DNA of 34,430 nt from Hyphomicrobium sp. Lineage in GTDB: Bacteria; Pseudomonadota; Alphaproteobacteria; Rhizobiales; Hyphomicrobiaceae. The DNA is taken from the NCBI GenBank assembly GCA_002928955.1, contig PERT01000038.1, positions 1 to 34,430 on the forward strand, in the 5' to 3' direction. Made by a program: the position numbers and the translations under genes. A model generated the notes under the pieces. That model saw only the letters and a program-made list of their open reading frames with translations, ran no database searches and was not told the DNA's origin. This document shows, piece after piece, positions 15,472 to 25,375 of the stretch. How positions within the stretch are numbered: position 1 is the first letter of the stretch; every line of letters begins with the position of its first letter.

Positions 15472-16424
15472 CGAGCGAGCCCCACGCGCACCCCGAGACC
15501 GCCAACCAATTGATGACTGGCGAGCTGCGTGTCGGCGTAACCGCCCGTCGGACCGCCGCCAGCCAGCCAGCGCTGGATTTGCGTCCACACGTCGAGGGGC
15601 AACCACGTGCCATCGCGTCCGGTCAGCGGTGCGGAATAGCTGGCGAAAGTAAACTTGTACTCGACAAAACACGAGACCCGCGGCAAGCGGAACTCGATAC
15701 CGACGAGCCCTTGCAGCGACGGCCCCGTGAACTGGTATTCGTACGTGCGCTTTGGATCGTTCTTGTGAAGGTGTATTTCGGTGTGCGGCAGCGAGACGCC
15801 GGCGCCCAGCCCGACATAGGGCGACACGCGAGGGGCGAACCTGCCAAGCCGCATCAGGCCCGTGGCCATCAGCATGTTGTGCCCGTGCGAGAATTCGAGC
15901 TTCTGGAACAATTCCGAGATGCGGGCCTTCTCAGGTACCGGCTGGCCGTCGAGCGTGCCCTTGATCCGTACTTCCTGTGCCATCCTGGAAATGGCCTTCG
16001 AGTGCGTAAAGTCGACCATGCCGCCGAACTGGCCGCTCTCGCTCCAGCGCGCCACGCGCACGCCGTAGTAGACGGGATGCTTGAACGGCTGTCCTTCCCA
16101 TTCGACCTTTTCGATAGTGAAGTCGCGAGCCGTGCCGCTACCGATGCGCTTGAAGCGGACATCGCTATCGTAGGTATAAGGCGTGCCACCATAGGCCGCG
16201 ATGAGCGCCTCTGGGGCGGGCGCATCCTCGGCCGCATGTGAGGACTGCGTCGCATGAGCGCGCGCGGCATGGTCCGCGTCATCAAGCCGGCGAGATTCCA
16301 GCAGGCCGGCGAAGGTCCAGCCGAAAAGCAGCGCGATCGCTGCAAGGCTCGTGGCCTGTTCGATGGCGCGGGCAAGCCCCCTTTCCGACCCATTCCACAA
16401 GCCGGACCACGAGAGTGATGTCAT
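15468..16424 (-). CDS. Putative outer-membrane beta-barrel protein
   Basis: A 318-residue envelope protein with one hydrophobic segment near residues 24-42 (TSLAAIALLFGWTFAGLL), a low-complexity Ala/His/Asp linker to about residue 70, then alternating aromatic and polar strands typical of small barrels: FKHPVYYGVRVARW, RVSPYVGLGAGVSLP, LQGLVGIEFRLP, CFVEYKFTFASYSAP, HQLVGGLGVRVGL. I infer an 8- to 10-stranded barrel; the function is unknown. ATG 16424 has GGGGGG about 10 nt upstream; a GTG at 16442 is less likely. The C terminus ends GLAR and lacks the terminal aromatic residue usual in barrels, and the stop codon is supplied by the adjoining CTAG-hairpin. Convergent with rlmH. Confidence 0.72.
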   Translation of the reverse strand: MTSLSWSGLWNGSERGLARAIEQATSLAAIALLFGWTFAGLLESRRLDDADHAARAHATQSSHAAEDAPAPEALIAAYGGTPYTYDSDVRFKRIGSGTARDFTIEKVEWEGQPFKHPVYYGVRVARWSESGQFGGMVDFTHSKAISRMAQEVRIKGTLDGQPVPEKARISELFQKLEFSHGHNMLMATGLMRLGRFAPRVSPYVGLGAGVSLPHTEIHLHKNDPKRTYEYQFTGPSLQGLVGIEFRLPRVSCFVEYKFTFASYSAPLTGRDGTWLPLDVWTQIQRWLAGGGPTGGYADTQLASHQLVGGLGVRVGLAR

Positions 16425-16649
16425 GACCAGTATTCCCCCCACCGGACCCAGCCGGCCAATGCAGTGAACCCACTCGGGTCCCCGTTCCGAAACTTGTGGC
16501 CCGTAGCCCCACCGTTCGGAGAAAATTACGGATCCAGAGGGAACACGAGCAAGGCTTTGCAGCTCCGCGACACTAGGCCTTGCCGGTCACGGGCCGAAAC
16601 CCCTCCCGTAGTCGCACCCGTACTGATCGAGATCAGGCGAATGGTGCCG

Positions 16650-17756
16650 CTACGAAGCAGCGCGTGGGGCGCCCAGCCGCTTCAACATTCGATAAACCGT
16701 CTCGATTTGCGGGGCTTCGCGGGTTAGGTAGGCGCGACCGGTATATCCCCACCAATCCCAGCAACCTTGCGGATTCATGGCTGCTGTTGCGGTCTGCGGG
16801 AACAATACGACCAAGCTGTTGGTATCCGCCCAGCGGGCAAAGCCGGTCTCTTCGACGAAGGCCTCGCCCACCGCGGCGCGATTCTGAGCGCAACCGTGAA
16901 AAGCGATATGCACGCGGCAACCGCCCCTGGCGCACATCTCGGGTACATATACGACACCGTAGTCGCTGAGCCCATGGTCGGAGCCGAACCCCTGGGTGAA
17001 CGGGCGCTGATCAAAGGCCAGAAAAGTGCCGCCGATGGCCGTCGAGCGCGGCTTCAGCGGACCATAGATGTGGGCGAGCAATGCACCGGCTTGATCGTAG
17101 TCGCAATCAACCACGTAGGGCTTTCCGGACTTGTCGCAGGCCCCGCCATGATCCTCGGTTACGAACGCGTGCCCGGCGGCTTTGTCGGTGACATGGGCGA
17201 GGTTTGCCTCGGGTAGTCCGAGTTCCTTGTAGAATTCAAAAGCCGCCGTGACGATCGGCGGAACGACCGTACGGTCTTCTTTGCCCGCGAACAGGTACAC
17301 GCGGTCGCGCTGAAGGTGCGCGACGCCGTCGATTTTACCCCGCTCGGCCAGCCGGTGGACGCGCTCGGCGAGCAACCGCGGATTGGGAACGCCCCACAAC
17401 TGGAGCGCGTTCAGCATACAGCCATTTATCGCCTTCGAAATGTTCAGGAAGGTGGTGCCTGGCCCTGGCATCACGTCCGCGAACAGGCTTTCGGCGCATC
17501 CGTAAGGCCCGCCCGCGATGATCGCCGCACCAACCACAAGCTCGGAGTGCGCGATCTGAAACTGCCCAGCCATGTAGGCGCCAGACGAAATACCCGATGT
17601 TGACGTTTGTCGGATATCAGCGCCAAGGGCAGGCAATACTCCGGCCCGCTCGGTCTTGCAGCCTGCGGCAAGCACCAGACCCGCGAGCGCGGCGACGGCC
17701 ACATAATATTTCCCGCGCAAATGCCCGTTGCGCCGGGAAGTGAGTTGCATGACCAT
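16650..17756 (-). CDS. PHB-depolymerase-like esterase, predicted lipoprotein
   Basis: A 368-residue alpha/beta-hydrolase related to poly(3-hydroxybutyrate) depolymerases. The lipase box is GISSG (55-59, Ser57 the likely nucleophile). GKEDRTV and AGHAFVTEDHGGACD are candidate positions for the catalytic Asp and His. GCRVHIAFHGCAQN and the Trp-rich PQGCWDWWGYTG near the C terminus are typical of the family. The N terminus is basic, then hydrophobic, and ends in a lipobox LAAGC with Cys33, so I predict lipid attachment and envelope location. Its actual substrate could be PHB, oligomers or another polyester. ATG 17756 has GGAAG upstream. It lies 101 nt beyond the pbpC stop on the same strand and may be read from that operon. 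Confidence 0.85.
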   Translation of the reverse strand: MVMQLTSRRNGHLRGKYYVAVAALAGLVLAAGCKTERAGVLPALGADIRQTSTSGISSGAYMAGQFQIAHSELVVGAAIIAGGPYGCAESLFADVMPGPGTTFLNISKAINGCMLNALQLWGVPNPRLLAERVHRLAERGKIDGVAHLQRDRVYLFAGKEDRTVVPPIVTAAFEFYKELGLPEANLAHVTDKAAGHAFVTEDHGGACDKSGKPYVVDCDYDQAGALLAHIYGPLKPRSTAIGGTFLAFDQRPFTQGFGSDHGLSDYGVVYVPEMCARGGCRVHIAFHGCAQNRAAVGEAFVEETGFARWADTNSLVVLFPQTATAAMNPQGCWDWWGYTGRAYLTREAPQIETVYRMLKRLGAPRAAS

Positions 17757-17857
17757 TCAACGCTTCCGCTCTTGATCCGTGACCGGGCGAACCTAGACCT
17801 TGCACGCCGTCTCCGCCACCTCCACGTACCCACGCCGCCATGTCTGTCAAGATCGCC

Positions 17858-19993
17858 TCATTTGAGCCTTACCGTGACCCTGTCGGCACGCCCTTCGGCG
17901 TCGATCACCGACAGCTTGATAAAACCCCGGCTCGACGGCTGCCACGATACATCGCGGCGACCCGGTTCCGAGGGGATGGGAGCACCATCGATCAACCAGG
18001 TTAGCGGCAGAGCGCCGCCTTCGGCCTTAAGTTGGATCGGATCCAGATCTTCGACGGCCAAATCGATGTCGATTTCGGACCGGTCCGGAGGAAACGCGAT
18101 CAGCACGGGCGGTGCGCGGAATGGCCCAGCCGCCGCATCGTCCCCCGCTTCGCGGAAACGTCTCAGCGAAATGGGCAGATTGGCGCCATGCGCAATCGTC
18201 ACGCCGCTGGGTGGCGACGGCAGGCTCACGCGCTTCGGGCCGAGGCGCTGGAACGCGTCGAAAAGTATTGGTGCGGCAGCGGTGCGGCCCATCATACCCG
18301 GCGTGGACGTTCCGTCCGGACGGCCAACCCAGACCACAATGGTGTGGCGACCGTCGTAACCCGCGGCCCAAGCGTCGCGGTAGCCGTAGGAAGTGCCGGT
18401 CTTATAGGCTATGCGGCCTCCCACAGCTGCCGGCGGTGGCGGCGCGTCCTTCAGAATGTCCGAGACGTACCAGGCGGCAACCGGATCGAGCAGGGATTTC
18501 AGCCGCGGCATGGCACGGGTTTGCCTCGACCCCGCCAGCAGAGACTTCGGTTCTTGCCGCCAGAAGAGCGGCTGCAACGTTCCGCCACGCGCAAGGCTCG
18601 CGTACATGCTGGCGACATCCTCGAGCCGGAAGCCGATGCCGCCCAGCGCCACGGCCAGTGTCGGTTCGGAACCTTGGGGCAGTTGCGGGGAGAAGCCCGC
18701 CCGCTGGAAACGGCCGACGAGGCGTTGCGGCCCGATCGCCTCGAGCATCTTGACTGCCGGGATGTTGAGCGAGTTGGCGAGTGCCGATCGCACGGTGACG
18801 GTGCCGCGGAACTCCTCGTCGAAGTTTTTCGGCGCATAGGTTCCAAATCGCGCCGGCCGATCCTCGATCAGGGTTTCGGGGTGTGCCACGCCATGCTCAA
18901 AACCGATGCCGTAGATGATGGGCTTCAAGGTCGAACCCGGCGAGCGAACCGCTTGCACCATATCGATGGCGCCGAGGCGCGCGTCATCGAGGTAGCCAGC
19001 GGAACCGACATAGGCGAGCACCTCGCCTGTGGTGTGGTCTAGTGCAAGAATTGCTGCCGAGAGCTTTTGGCCGAGGGCTGCCACGTGTGTCTCAGCCAGC
19101 GTTTCGAGGCTCTTCTGCAGTTCGCGTGAAATAGTGAGCCGATGGACGACGGTGGTGCTTTGACGGCGGACCTCGGCTTCGGCAAGGTGCGGCGCATGCT
19201 TTGGGAACTCACGGCGAACAGCGGATACGATTTCGGATTTGGCGCGAGTTGCTTCGGCCGCACTGATGACGCGCGCCTTCACCGCGACATCGAGCACGCG
19301 GTCGCGCGCACGGGTCGCAGCCACGGTGCTTCGATCGGGCCGGCGCGCTTCGGGCGACTGCGGCAGCGCGACGAGAAGGGCTGCTTCACCGACCGACAGC
19401 CGTTTGGGTTCCTTGCCGAAATAAGCCAGCGAAGCCGCCCGCACGCCTTCGATGTTGCCGCCGAAGGGCGCAAGACGCAGATAGAGCCCGAGAATCCCCT
19501 CCTTTGGAAGTTGTTGCTCGATCTGCCAAGCGCGCACCATCTGCCAGAGCTTGCCGAGACTTGAACGATCATGACGGCCTTCGATCAGGCGCGCTGTCTG
19601 CATGGTCAACGTGGACGCGCCCGAGACGAGACGGCGATGTGTGATCGCTTGCGTCACGGCGCGCGCCACGCCGACCGGGTCGACGCCGCCGTGATGATGA
19701 AAGCGCCGGTCCTCGAACGCGAACAGCATTTTCAGGTAGCGCGCATCTACCTCGGAGGCCTCGACGGGCAGCCGCCATTTTCCGTCGCGCGTGGTGAACG
19801 CGCGCAGGAGATGGCCGTCGCGGTCGAGCACGGTGGGAGATAGTGGTGCTGCGGCCTCGATTGGTGGAGGCCCGAGATGCGACATGGCCAGCCGAATGGC
19901 GCCGTAGCCCAGTAGTGCGATAGCCGCGATCGCGGCGAGGACATGCCTCGCCGCTCGTCGCCATATGTTTGCAGTGCTATGAGCCCAGCGCAT
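17858..19993 (-). CDS. pbpC: Penicillin-binding protein 1C
   Basis: A 711-residue bifunctional class A penicillin-binding protein of the PbpC type. It has an N-terminal membrane anchor (about 17-37), then a GT51 glycosyltransferase with Glu94 in FEDRRFHHHGGVDPVG and the SGASTLTMQTARL motif. The transpeptidase has Ser354-x-x-Lys357 (SPGSTLKP), Ser408-Leu-Asn410 and Lys531-Thr-Gly (KTGTS). The last ~90 residues form the BiPBP_C beta-domain that marks PbpC. All catalytic residues are present. ATG 19993 lies 3 nt after the stop of the alpha-2-macroglobulin gene, with AAGGA in that gene's end, so the two are translated together. The pairing is a known one in proteobacteria, where the macroglobulin is proposed to guard the envelope when peptidoglycan is breached. 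Confidence 0.96.
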   Translation of the reverse strand: MRWAHSTANIWRRAARHVLAAIAAIALLGYGAIRLAMSHLGPPPIEAAAPLSPTVLDRDGHLLRAFTTRDGKWRLPVEASEVDARYLKMLFAFEDRRFHHHGGVDPVGVARAVTQAITHRRLVSGASTLTMQTARLIEGRHDRSSLGKLWQMVRAWQIEQQLPKEGILGLYLRLAPFGGNIEGVRAASLAYFGKEPKRLSVGEAALLVALPQSPEARRPDRSTVAATRARDRVLDVAVKARVISAAEATRAKSEIVSAVRREFPKHAPHLAEAEVRRQSTTVVHRLTISRELQKSLETLAETHVAALGQKLSAAILALDHTTGEVLAYVGSAGYLDDARLGAIDMVQAVRSPGSTLKPIIYGIGFEHGVAHPETLIEDRPARFGTYAPKNFDEEFRGTVTVRSALANSLNIPAVKMLEAIGPQRLVGRFQRAGFSPQLPQGSEPTLAVALGGIGFRLEDVASMYASLARGGTLQPLFWRQEPKSLLAGSRQTRAMPRLKSLLDPVAAWYVSDILKDAPPPPAAVGGRIAYKTGTSYGYRDAWAAGYDGRHTIVVWVGRPDGTSTPGMMGRTAAAPILFDAFQRLGPKRVSLPSPPSGVTIAHGANLPISLRRFREAGDDAAAGPFRAPPVLIAFPPDRSEIDIDLAVEDLDPIQLKAEGGALPLTWLIDGAPIPSEPGRRDVSWQPSSRGFIKLSVIDAEGRADRVTVRLK

Positions 19994-19996
19994 CAA

Positions 19997-22900
19997 CTAT
20001 TCCTTGACCAAGAGGCGGCCACTCGGCGTGCGCGCATGCCGCTCGGGGCGATACATGTCCTCGACGGTCGCGGCCGGATGTACGAACGAGCCGGGCGTCA
20101 CCGCGCGCACGATGTAGGCCACAATGGCGGAGTTTTCCGGCCCCTTCGGTTTTTCGGGCGCCGCGGCCTCCGATTGTGAATCGCCACCTCGGTCGCCATC
20201 ACCCTCCCCACCGTCGAGGGTCGCTGCCTCTTGACGGACGCCAGGGCCGAAGAAGTTGAATGCCGCGACGAAACGATCGTCGCGGAACTCGGTGTGCTCT
20301 GGCTTCAGCGATGTCTTAAGCCAATCGAGGTTCTTGATTTCGCCGCCGTCGACCAGCCGCGGGTTCTCGATCTCGATTCCTGCTGGCAGCCTATCGACAA
20401 GCAGCAAACGACCGCCGGTCTCCTTCGCTTCGACCTTCAGAACCATGACAAACCGGTCATTTTGCTTCAGCTCAGCGGTTCCGCCCGACAGGCTCTTGAG
20501 GTCGATCTTCTTGCCATCAAGCGTGTACGCCGAACGCTCTATCTTGAACCCCTTGGAGACCGCCGGCTCCGGCGTAAGAGAAGCGCCGATTACGGTCACT
20601 ACGGCATCCACAGCAGCATCACCTTCGTTGGAAACGGTGAGCCCGGACCTCAGATCTGCGCCCGTAACGTTGCGCATAACCGGTCCGCTTGCCGATGCAC
20701 CATTGAGCGAGAGGCGCGCGTCCTTGGCCTGATCGCCTAGCGCCTTGGCGGCAAGCAGCATCCAGGCCTGCTCCTGTGTCGACGTGTGGACGCGGGACTG
20801 GTAGGCCTTGGCCACTACCGATGCGAGGCGGGGAGCTTCGGCCCTCGCGATGCCAGTCTCTGAGGCAAGCGTAACAAGTGCGGCGCCGTCACGGAGTCCC
20901 GAGCCGTAGTCGGCGCGCGACGAGCCGTCGTTGGCTGTGTCGTCCATGTGTTTCAAGGCCGCCTTGAACACCTTCTCCGCCCGTTCCTTGTCGCCAGCCA
21001 GCGAGAGTGCCGCGCCGAGTTGCGCCTTCGAGAGAGCCGTAGAGAACCGATCGAGGCGCGTATCGGCATAGTAGCGGAGCTCGCCCATGGGTGCGCGACC
21101 ATTGCGGGCCAGAACGTAGAGCGCATAGGCGCGGGCCTCACCGCCCTTTTCGAAGTCCTGTGCGTAGCTCAAAAAGTTGTGCAGGCGGTCAAGGGTCTGG
21201 CCGAACTGCTTCTGGGGCAACTGGTAGCCAGTCTCACTCGCGCGGGTCAGGAAGTCGGCGACATAGCTCGTCAGCCACATATCGGCGTTGGACGGGCCCC
21301 AAATGCCGAACGCGCCCGAAGCATCCTGCATATCGAAGATGCGATCGATGGCTCCTTGGACTCGCGAACGGATCTCCTTGTCGGCCACGAGACCAATCTG
21401 AGCCGCCACTGCGTTCGAATAGAGCAAGGGCAGCGCGCGCGACACGGTCTGTTCTGCACACCCGTAGGGATAGCGGTCGAGTGCAGTCAACAGCCCCGGA
21501 ACGTCGAGTGCAGCCGACGGTCCGACGCTGAGGCTGATGCGCGTACGACCCGGGATCATGTCGGCGAGGAGATCGGGCGACAGCGTAATGCGGCCGCCCT
21601 TTTCCTTCAGTGACGAAACGGTCGTCCTTTTGATGTCGCCCGACGGCGGCAGTACTTCGAATTTAAGCTGGCGTTTGACGTCGATGCCATCGGGGCCGGT
21701 GACGCGCACGGCATAGACGTGCCTGCCAACGTCCCGCGGCTTGATCTGAACGCGCTCGGACTTGCGCTGTTCGGCCTTGAGTTCGAGTTTCAGATCAGCG
21801 ACTTTCTCTTTCGAGGCTTCACCCTCCTCGACGGCGATCGCATAGTCAGCAGCCGGTCCCTCGACGTTGTGCACCGAAAGGTCGAGCCGGGCCTCGTCGC
21901 CGAGTGTGAGGAAGCGCGGGCCGGAGATGGTCAATGCAACAGCATCGCGGATGATCACATCCTTGACCACATGCCCCGACTTGGTTGCGCTCCAAGCCAC
22001 TGCCATCACGCGAACCTGACCGTTGAACTCCGGCAAATCGAAATTGACCTCGGCCTTGCCGTCGGGCCCAACCTTTACGATGCCGGAGTAGTGGGAGACG
22101 ATCTGCTCGACGGTCGGTGCGCCTTCCAGTTTCAGATCACCAGCCGAGCCATCACCACCCGAACGGAACCTTCCGCGCTCGGCGCGCATGCCGTCGATCA
22201 GCCGGCCGTAGACGTCGCGCAGCTCGACGCCGAGCTTGCGCTGCGCGCCGAACCAGCGATCGGGCGCCGGGACCTCAAAGCGCGTAAGATTAAGAATGCC
22301 AGCATCCACCGCCGCAACTGTAACACGCGCCTCCTCGCCAGGAGCCAGCCCGCCGATCGAAAGTGGAATTTTGAGTGTCGAACCGGATTTCAGCTTCTCC
22401 GGAGTTGCGACCGTGACCTTCAACTGCGACGCTTCGGGGTCGAGCGCCAGCCATGTTACACCGATGGCGCGGCTGGGCATCCGCTTTTGCGCTTCGTCCA
22501 TCGGTCGATAGAGGAAGACGGTGGCGTAGGCGCCCGCGCCCCAGTCAGACCCAACCGGGATCGCAACCTCTCCGCCGCCCTTTGGGAGGTCGACTTCGCG
22601 GCTCGACAGGAGACCGCGGCCGAGTACCGAAACCAGCGCCTTCCCGCCGAGTTTGGAGGCTACGCGCAACTTGGCCGTCTCGCCCGATTTATAGGCCGAC
22701 TTGTCAAGGGCAACATCGAGTGCTTCCGGACTATCGGGGCTCCCGTCGCCGCCGTACCAGCCGACGTTAAAGACGACCGAGGTCATCGGCCCACCTCGCT
22801 CGGGCGAGGCCACCTCGAGCCGGTAGCGGCCCCAGCTGACGCGCATGTCGAGTTTGGCTGCGTTCGCGCTATCGACATCGATCGAGCCGGAGGCCGACTT

Positions 22901-25375
22901 GCGGGTAACGGTTATGGGCTCGTAGGTCCAGGCGCCGTCGCGGCTATACCACTGCCAGCTGGTTTCCAGTCGCTTCAAGGACCATGCGAGTCCCTTGGTC
23001 GACACGCGCTTGCCGGTGCTATCGAGCATCACGATCTCGAAGCCGGCGGGCTCGTCCTCCGCCGCACCATTGGCGCCGAACAGTGGTTTTACGCCGATGC
23101 GGGGCTGGCCGAGATCGACGGGCAGTGTGACCGTGCGCTCAATCGAACGACCACCAGCCTCGCGCAGTTTCAGGATCACGTCAGCTTCCAGGGGGCGTGC
23201 CGTTCGCGTCAGCGGCGGCAGGGTGACACCGAAATCGGCCTTGCCGTCGATGCCGGTGAGGGGAAGTCCCTCAAGGGGCTTGCGCACAGGGGTCAGCTTT
23301 TCGTCGGCAAGGCCGAACCTGTAGCCGGGGAAGCCCGCGACATCCTTCGTGGACGGCTTCACTACGATATCGCCTTCTAACGCGAGCCCGGCGGCGGCCG
23401 GGCCGTAGAGATATCGTCCCGCCACCTTGACGATGACATTGTCCTCAAGCTTCAGCGCGGTGGATCCCGGTGTCAACGTCATGTCGAGACGCTCGGGCAC
23501 GAAGTCCTCGACCAGAAAGGCGATCGAGGCGATAGCCGGCTGCTTTGGGTCGGCATGGAGCCGCGCGCGCCAAGTGCCCGTCATGGCGCCCGGCCCAATG
23601 TCGAGCGATGCCGTACGACCGCCGAGTCCCTGGTCAAGCAGCGTCAAACGCCTGTGCTCGGCGCCATCCGGACGTGAGACGATGAGGGTTACCGGAAGGC
23701 TCGCCGCCTTACCGGCACGATCACGCACGATGCCGGTGATGTTGACTTCCTCGCCCGGCCTGTAGACGCCGCGCTCGGGATAGAGATAGGCGTCGAGCGC
23801 GCCCGGACTTTCGCGGCCCTTGACGCCACGGTCGGAGAGGTCGAAGGCGGCGACGGTGAGATCGAGGAATGCGTACTCGCCGGATCCTTTCTCGGCCACG
23901 AGAATGGCGGGCTGTGCGCCACCCTCGCCGCGGACGAACCCGCCGTCGAAGCGGACATGGCCACGCGCGTCGCTTTTGGCCGTGGCAAGCACCTCGTTGT
24001 TCTTGGCGACGAGGCGGACGGCCGCATCCTGCACCGGTGTGGCGTCAGCCAGGGAGCGAACTAAGGCGTGCACGCTGTCCTCACCGGTGAATGCGGTTAG
24101 GCCGAGGTCGGAGACGATGAACCACTGCGTCGCGAGGTTCTCGTTGTTGCCGCCGTCGCGCTTCACGCCCTCCACGGCCTGCGCCGTGATGAGGTAGGCG
24201 CCGGGCTTCATGTCCGGCACCGCGTCACCGATGGGAAGCGCGGTGGTCACCTCCTCGTTGGTCTTCGAGGCCACGTCCATCGTTCCTTGGTAGACCCGCT
24301 GACCGGTCTTGTCGCGGATTGCCTCGATGTCATAGCTCGAGAGTTGGCGCGCGAGGTCACCCGACTGGATCACGCTGCCGAGATTGCGATCACCAACGCG
24401 GTAGATCTCGACTGATACGCTCTTGGTGTTCACCGTCGTCACAGGGATGCCCTGCTGGCCGCGTGTCGGCAGCACATAGGCGCGGCCGGTGAAGCGGGCC
24501 GACGGCTTGCGGTCAGGGATGTAGGCCGCGATCTCGGCGGGCTTCTCGAGCACCTCACCCGCCTCGGACGGCAGCCCGGCCTTGAGCTTGACCTCGTAGC
24601 GCTGGCCGTGGGTCAGGCCTTCGAGGCAGATCTGGCGGTCCTCGACCAAGATCGCCTGCGGGTCCTTGCCGTCGAGCGCGATGAACTTGGCAAAGTCGGA
24701 ACCGTCGCCCCCAATGCGCTCGGAGAACTGCAGGCAGAGACGCGGCGAGCCGAGTTCGGCCTCGGTCTTGTAATCGGTCATACGGAAGCCGTGCTCGGCC
24801 CGGAGTTTGTCGAACCGTTCGCGCGCGTCCCTGCTGTCGGCAAGTGCCAAGCTGACCCGAAGCGCGTCGATGGCCGGCCGCCAGTAGGAACGGCGCTGAA
24901 GAGCTTCGCCGAGAACGGACAGGGCGCGGGCCTTGGCTTCAATGTCAGAAGCGCGTTCGTAGGCCCGCCAGGCGGCAGCAGATGCATTAAGCGGCAGGTC
25001 GTAGCGCTCGGCCGATTTGTTGGGGTCGGGTGCAACAGCAAGCAGCGCGCGGGCGAGTCCGAGCCAGTTCTGGCTACTCTTGTCGTCCGAGCCGACCGCC
25101 TCCGCAAACAATCGCGAGGCCGCACGCGGATCGGCGGAGAGGATTTTTTCGGCCGCAGCACGCAACTCTGCGGGTTTCGCTTTGCCAGCCTTCCAACTGG
25201 ACTTGAGATAGGCCTCGTAGCGTTCGGCATCTTTAGCGACGCCTTGGTGCGCAAAAGCACGCACCTGCTGGCTGGCAGTAGGGGTGCCCGGCGTGGACTG
25301 CTGGGCGGAAGCGCTGGAAAAAGCGGCCAAACTATTGGCCAAGCTGATAAGAATGAGTGACGCGGCAAAGCGCAT
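19997..25375 (-). CDS. yfhM: Bacterial alpha-2-macroglobulin (thioester type)
   Basis: A 1792-residue secreted protease trap of the bacterial alpha-2-macroglobulin family. A Sec signal peptide ends at about Ala24 (SSASA-Q) and has no lipobox cysteine, so it is probably soluble in the periplasm; the E. coli YfhM protein is a lipoprotein. After an alpha-helical N-terminal segment come macroglobulin (MG) domains (AYLYPERGVYRPGEEVNITGIVRD is the usual MG signature), then the complement-like thioester domain with Cys1306-Ala-Glu-Gln1309 (YPYGCAEQ), intact and therefore probably reactive. The bait region cannot be placed by eye. ATG 25375 has GAGGG about 8 nt upstream. It is the first gene of a pair with pbpC. 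Confidence 0.95.
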   Translation of the reverse strand: MRFAASLILISLANSLAAFSSASAQQSTPGTPTASQQVRAFAHQGVAKDAERYEAYLKSSWKAGKAKPAELRAAAEKILSADPRAASRLFAEAVGSDDKSSQNWLGLARALLAVAPDPNKSAERYDLPLNASAAAWRAYERASDIEAKARALSVLGEALQRRSYWRPAIDALRVSLALADSRDARERFDKLRAEHGFRMTDYKTEAELGSPRLCLQFSERIGGDGSDFAKFIALDGKDPQAILVEDRQICLEGLTHGQRYEVKLKAGLPSEAGEVLEKPAEIAAYIPDRKPSARFTGRAYVLPTRGQQGIPVTTVNTKSVSVEIYRVGDRNLGSVIQSGDLARQLSSYDIEAIRDKTGQRVYQGTMDVASKTNEEVTTALPIGDAVPDMKPGAYLITAQAVEGVKRDGGNNENLATQWFIVSDLGLTAFTGEDSVHALVRSLADATPVQDAAVRLVAKNNEVLATAKSDARGHVRFDGGFVRGEGGAQPAILVAEKGSGEYAFLDLTVAAFDLSDRGVKGRESPGALDAYLYPERGVYRPGEEVNITGIVRDRAGKAASLPVTLIVSRPDGAEHRRLTLLDQGLGGRTASLDIGPGAMTGTWRARLHADPKQPAIASIAFLVEDFVPERLDMTLTPGSTALKLEDNVIVKVAGRYLYGPAAAGLALEGDIVVKPSTKDVAGFPGYRFGLADEKLTPVRKPLEGLPLTGIDGKADFGVTLPPLTRTARPLEADVILKLREAGGRSIERTVTLPVDLGQPRIGVKPLFGANGAAEDEPAGFEIVMLDSTGKRVSTKGLAWSLKRLETSWQWYSRDGAWTYEPITVTRKSASGSIDVDSANAAKLDMRVSWGRYRLEVASPERGGPMTSVVFNVGWYGGDGSPDSPEALDVALDKSAYKSGETAKLRVASKLGGKALVSVLGRGLLSSREVDLPKGGGEVAIPVGSDWGAGAYATVFLYRPMDEAQKRMPSRAIGVTWLALDPEASQLKVTVATPEKLKSGSTLKIPLSIGGLAPGEEARVTVAAVDAGILNLTRFEVPAPDRWFGAQRKLGVELRDVYGRLIDGMRAERGRFRSGGDGSAGDLKLEGAPTVEQIVSHYSGIVKVGPDGKAEVNFDLPEFNGQVRVMAVAWSATKSGHVVKDVIIRDAVALTISGPRFLTLGDEARLDLSVHNVEGPAADYAIAVEEGEASKEKVADLKLELKAEQRKSERVQIKPRDVGRHVYAVRVTGPDGIDVKRQLKFEVLPPSGDIKRTTVSSLKEKGGRITLSPDLLADMIPGRTRISLSVGPSAALDVPGLLTALDRYPYGCAEQTVSRALPLLYSNAVAAQIGLVADKEIRSRVQGAIDRIFDMQDASGAFGIWGPSNADMWLTSYVADFLTRASETGYQLPQKQFGQTLDRLHNFLSYAQDFEKGGEARAYALYVLARNGRAPMGELRYYADTRLDRFSTALSKAQLGAALSLAGDKERAEKVFKAALKHMDDTANDGSSRADYGSGLRDGAALVTLASETGIARAEAPRLASVVAKAYQSRVHTSTQEQAWMLLAAKALGDQAKDARLSLNGASASGPVMRNVTGADLRSGLTVSNEGDAAVDAVVTVIGASLTPEPAVSKGFKIERSAYTLDGKKIDLKSLSGGTAELKQNDRFVMVLKVEAKETGGRLLLVDRLPAGIEIENPRLVDGGEIKNLDWLKTSLKPEHTEFRDDRFVAAFNFFGPGVRQEAATLDGGEGDGDRGGDSQSEAAAPEKPKGPENSAIVAYIVRAVTPGSFVHPAATVEDMYRPERHARTPSGRLLVKE

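Noticed and set aside
15510-16241. A 243-codon plus-strand open frame opposite the outer-membrane gene
   Set aside because: The minus-strand product has coherent beta-barrel strands and a good ribosome-binding site; the plus-strand product is compositionally typical of an antisense shadow.
21719-23380. A 553-codon plus-strand open frame inside the alpha-2-macroglobulin gene
   Set aside because: The minus-strand frame encodes a full macroglobulin with the CAEQ thioester. The plus-strand product has no domain resemblance and no ribosome-binding site; it is a shadow frame.
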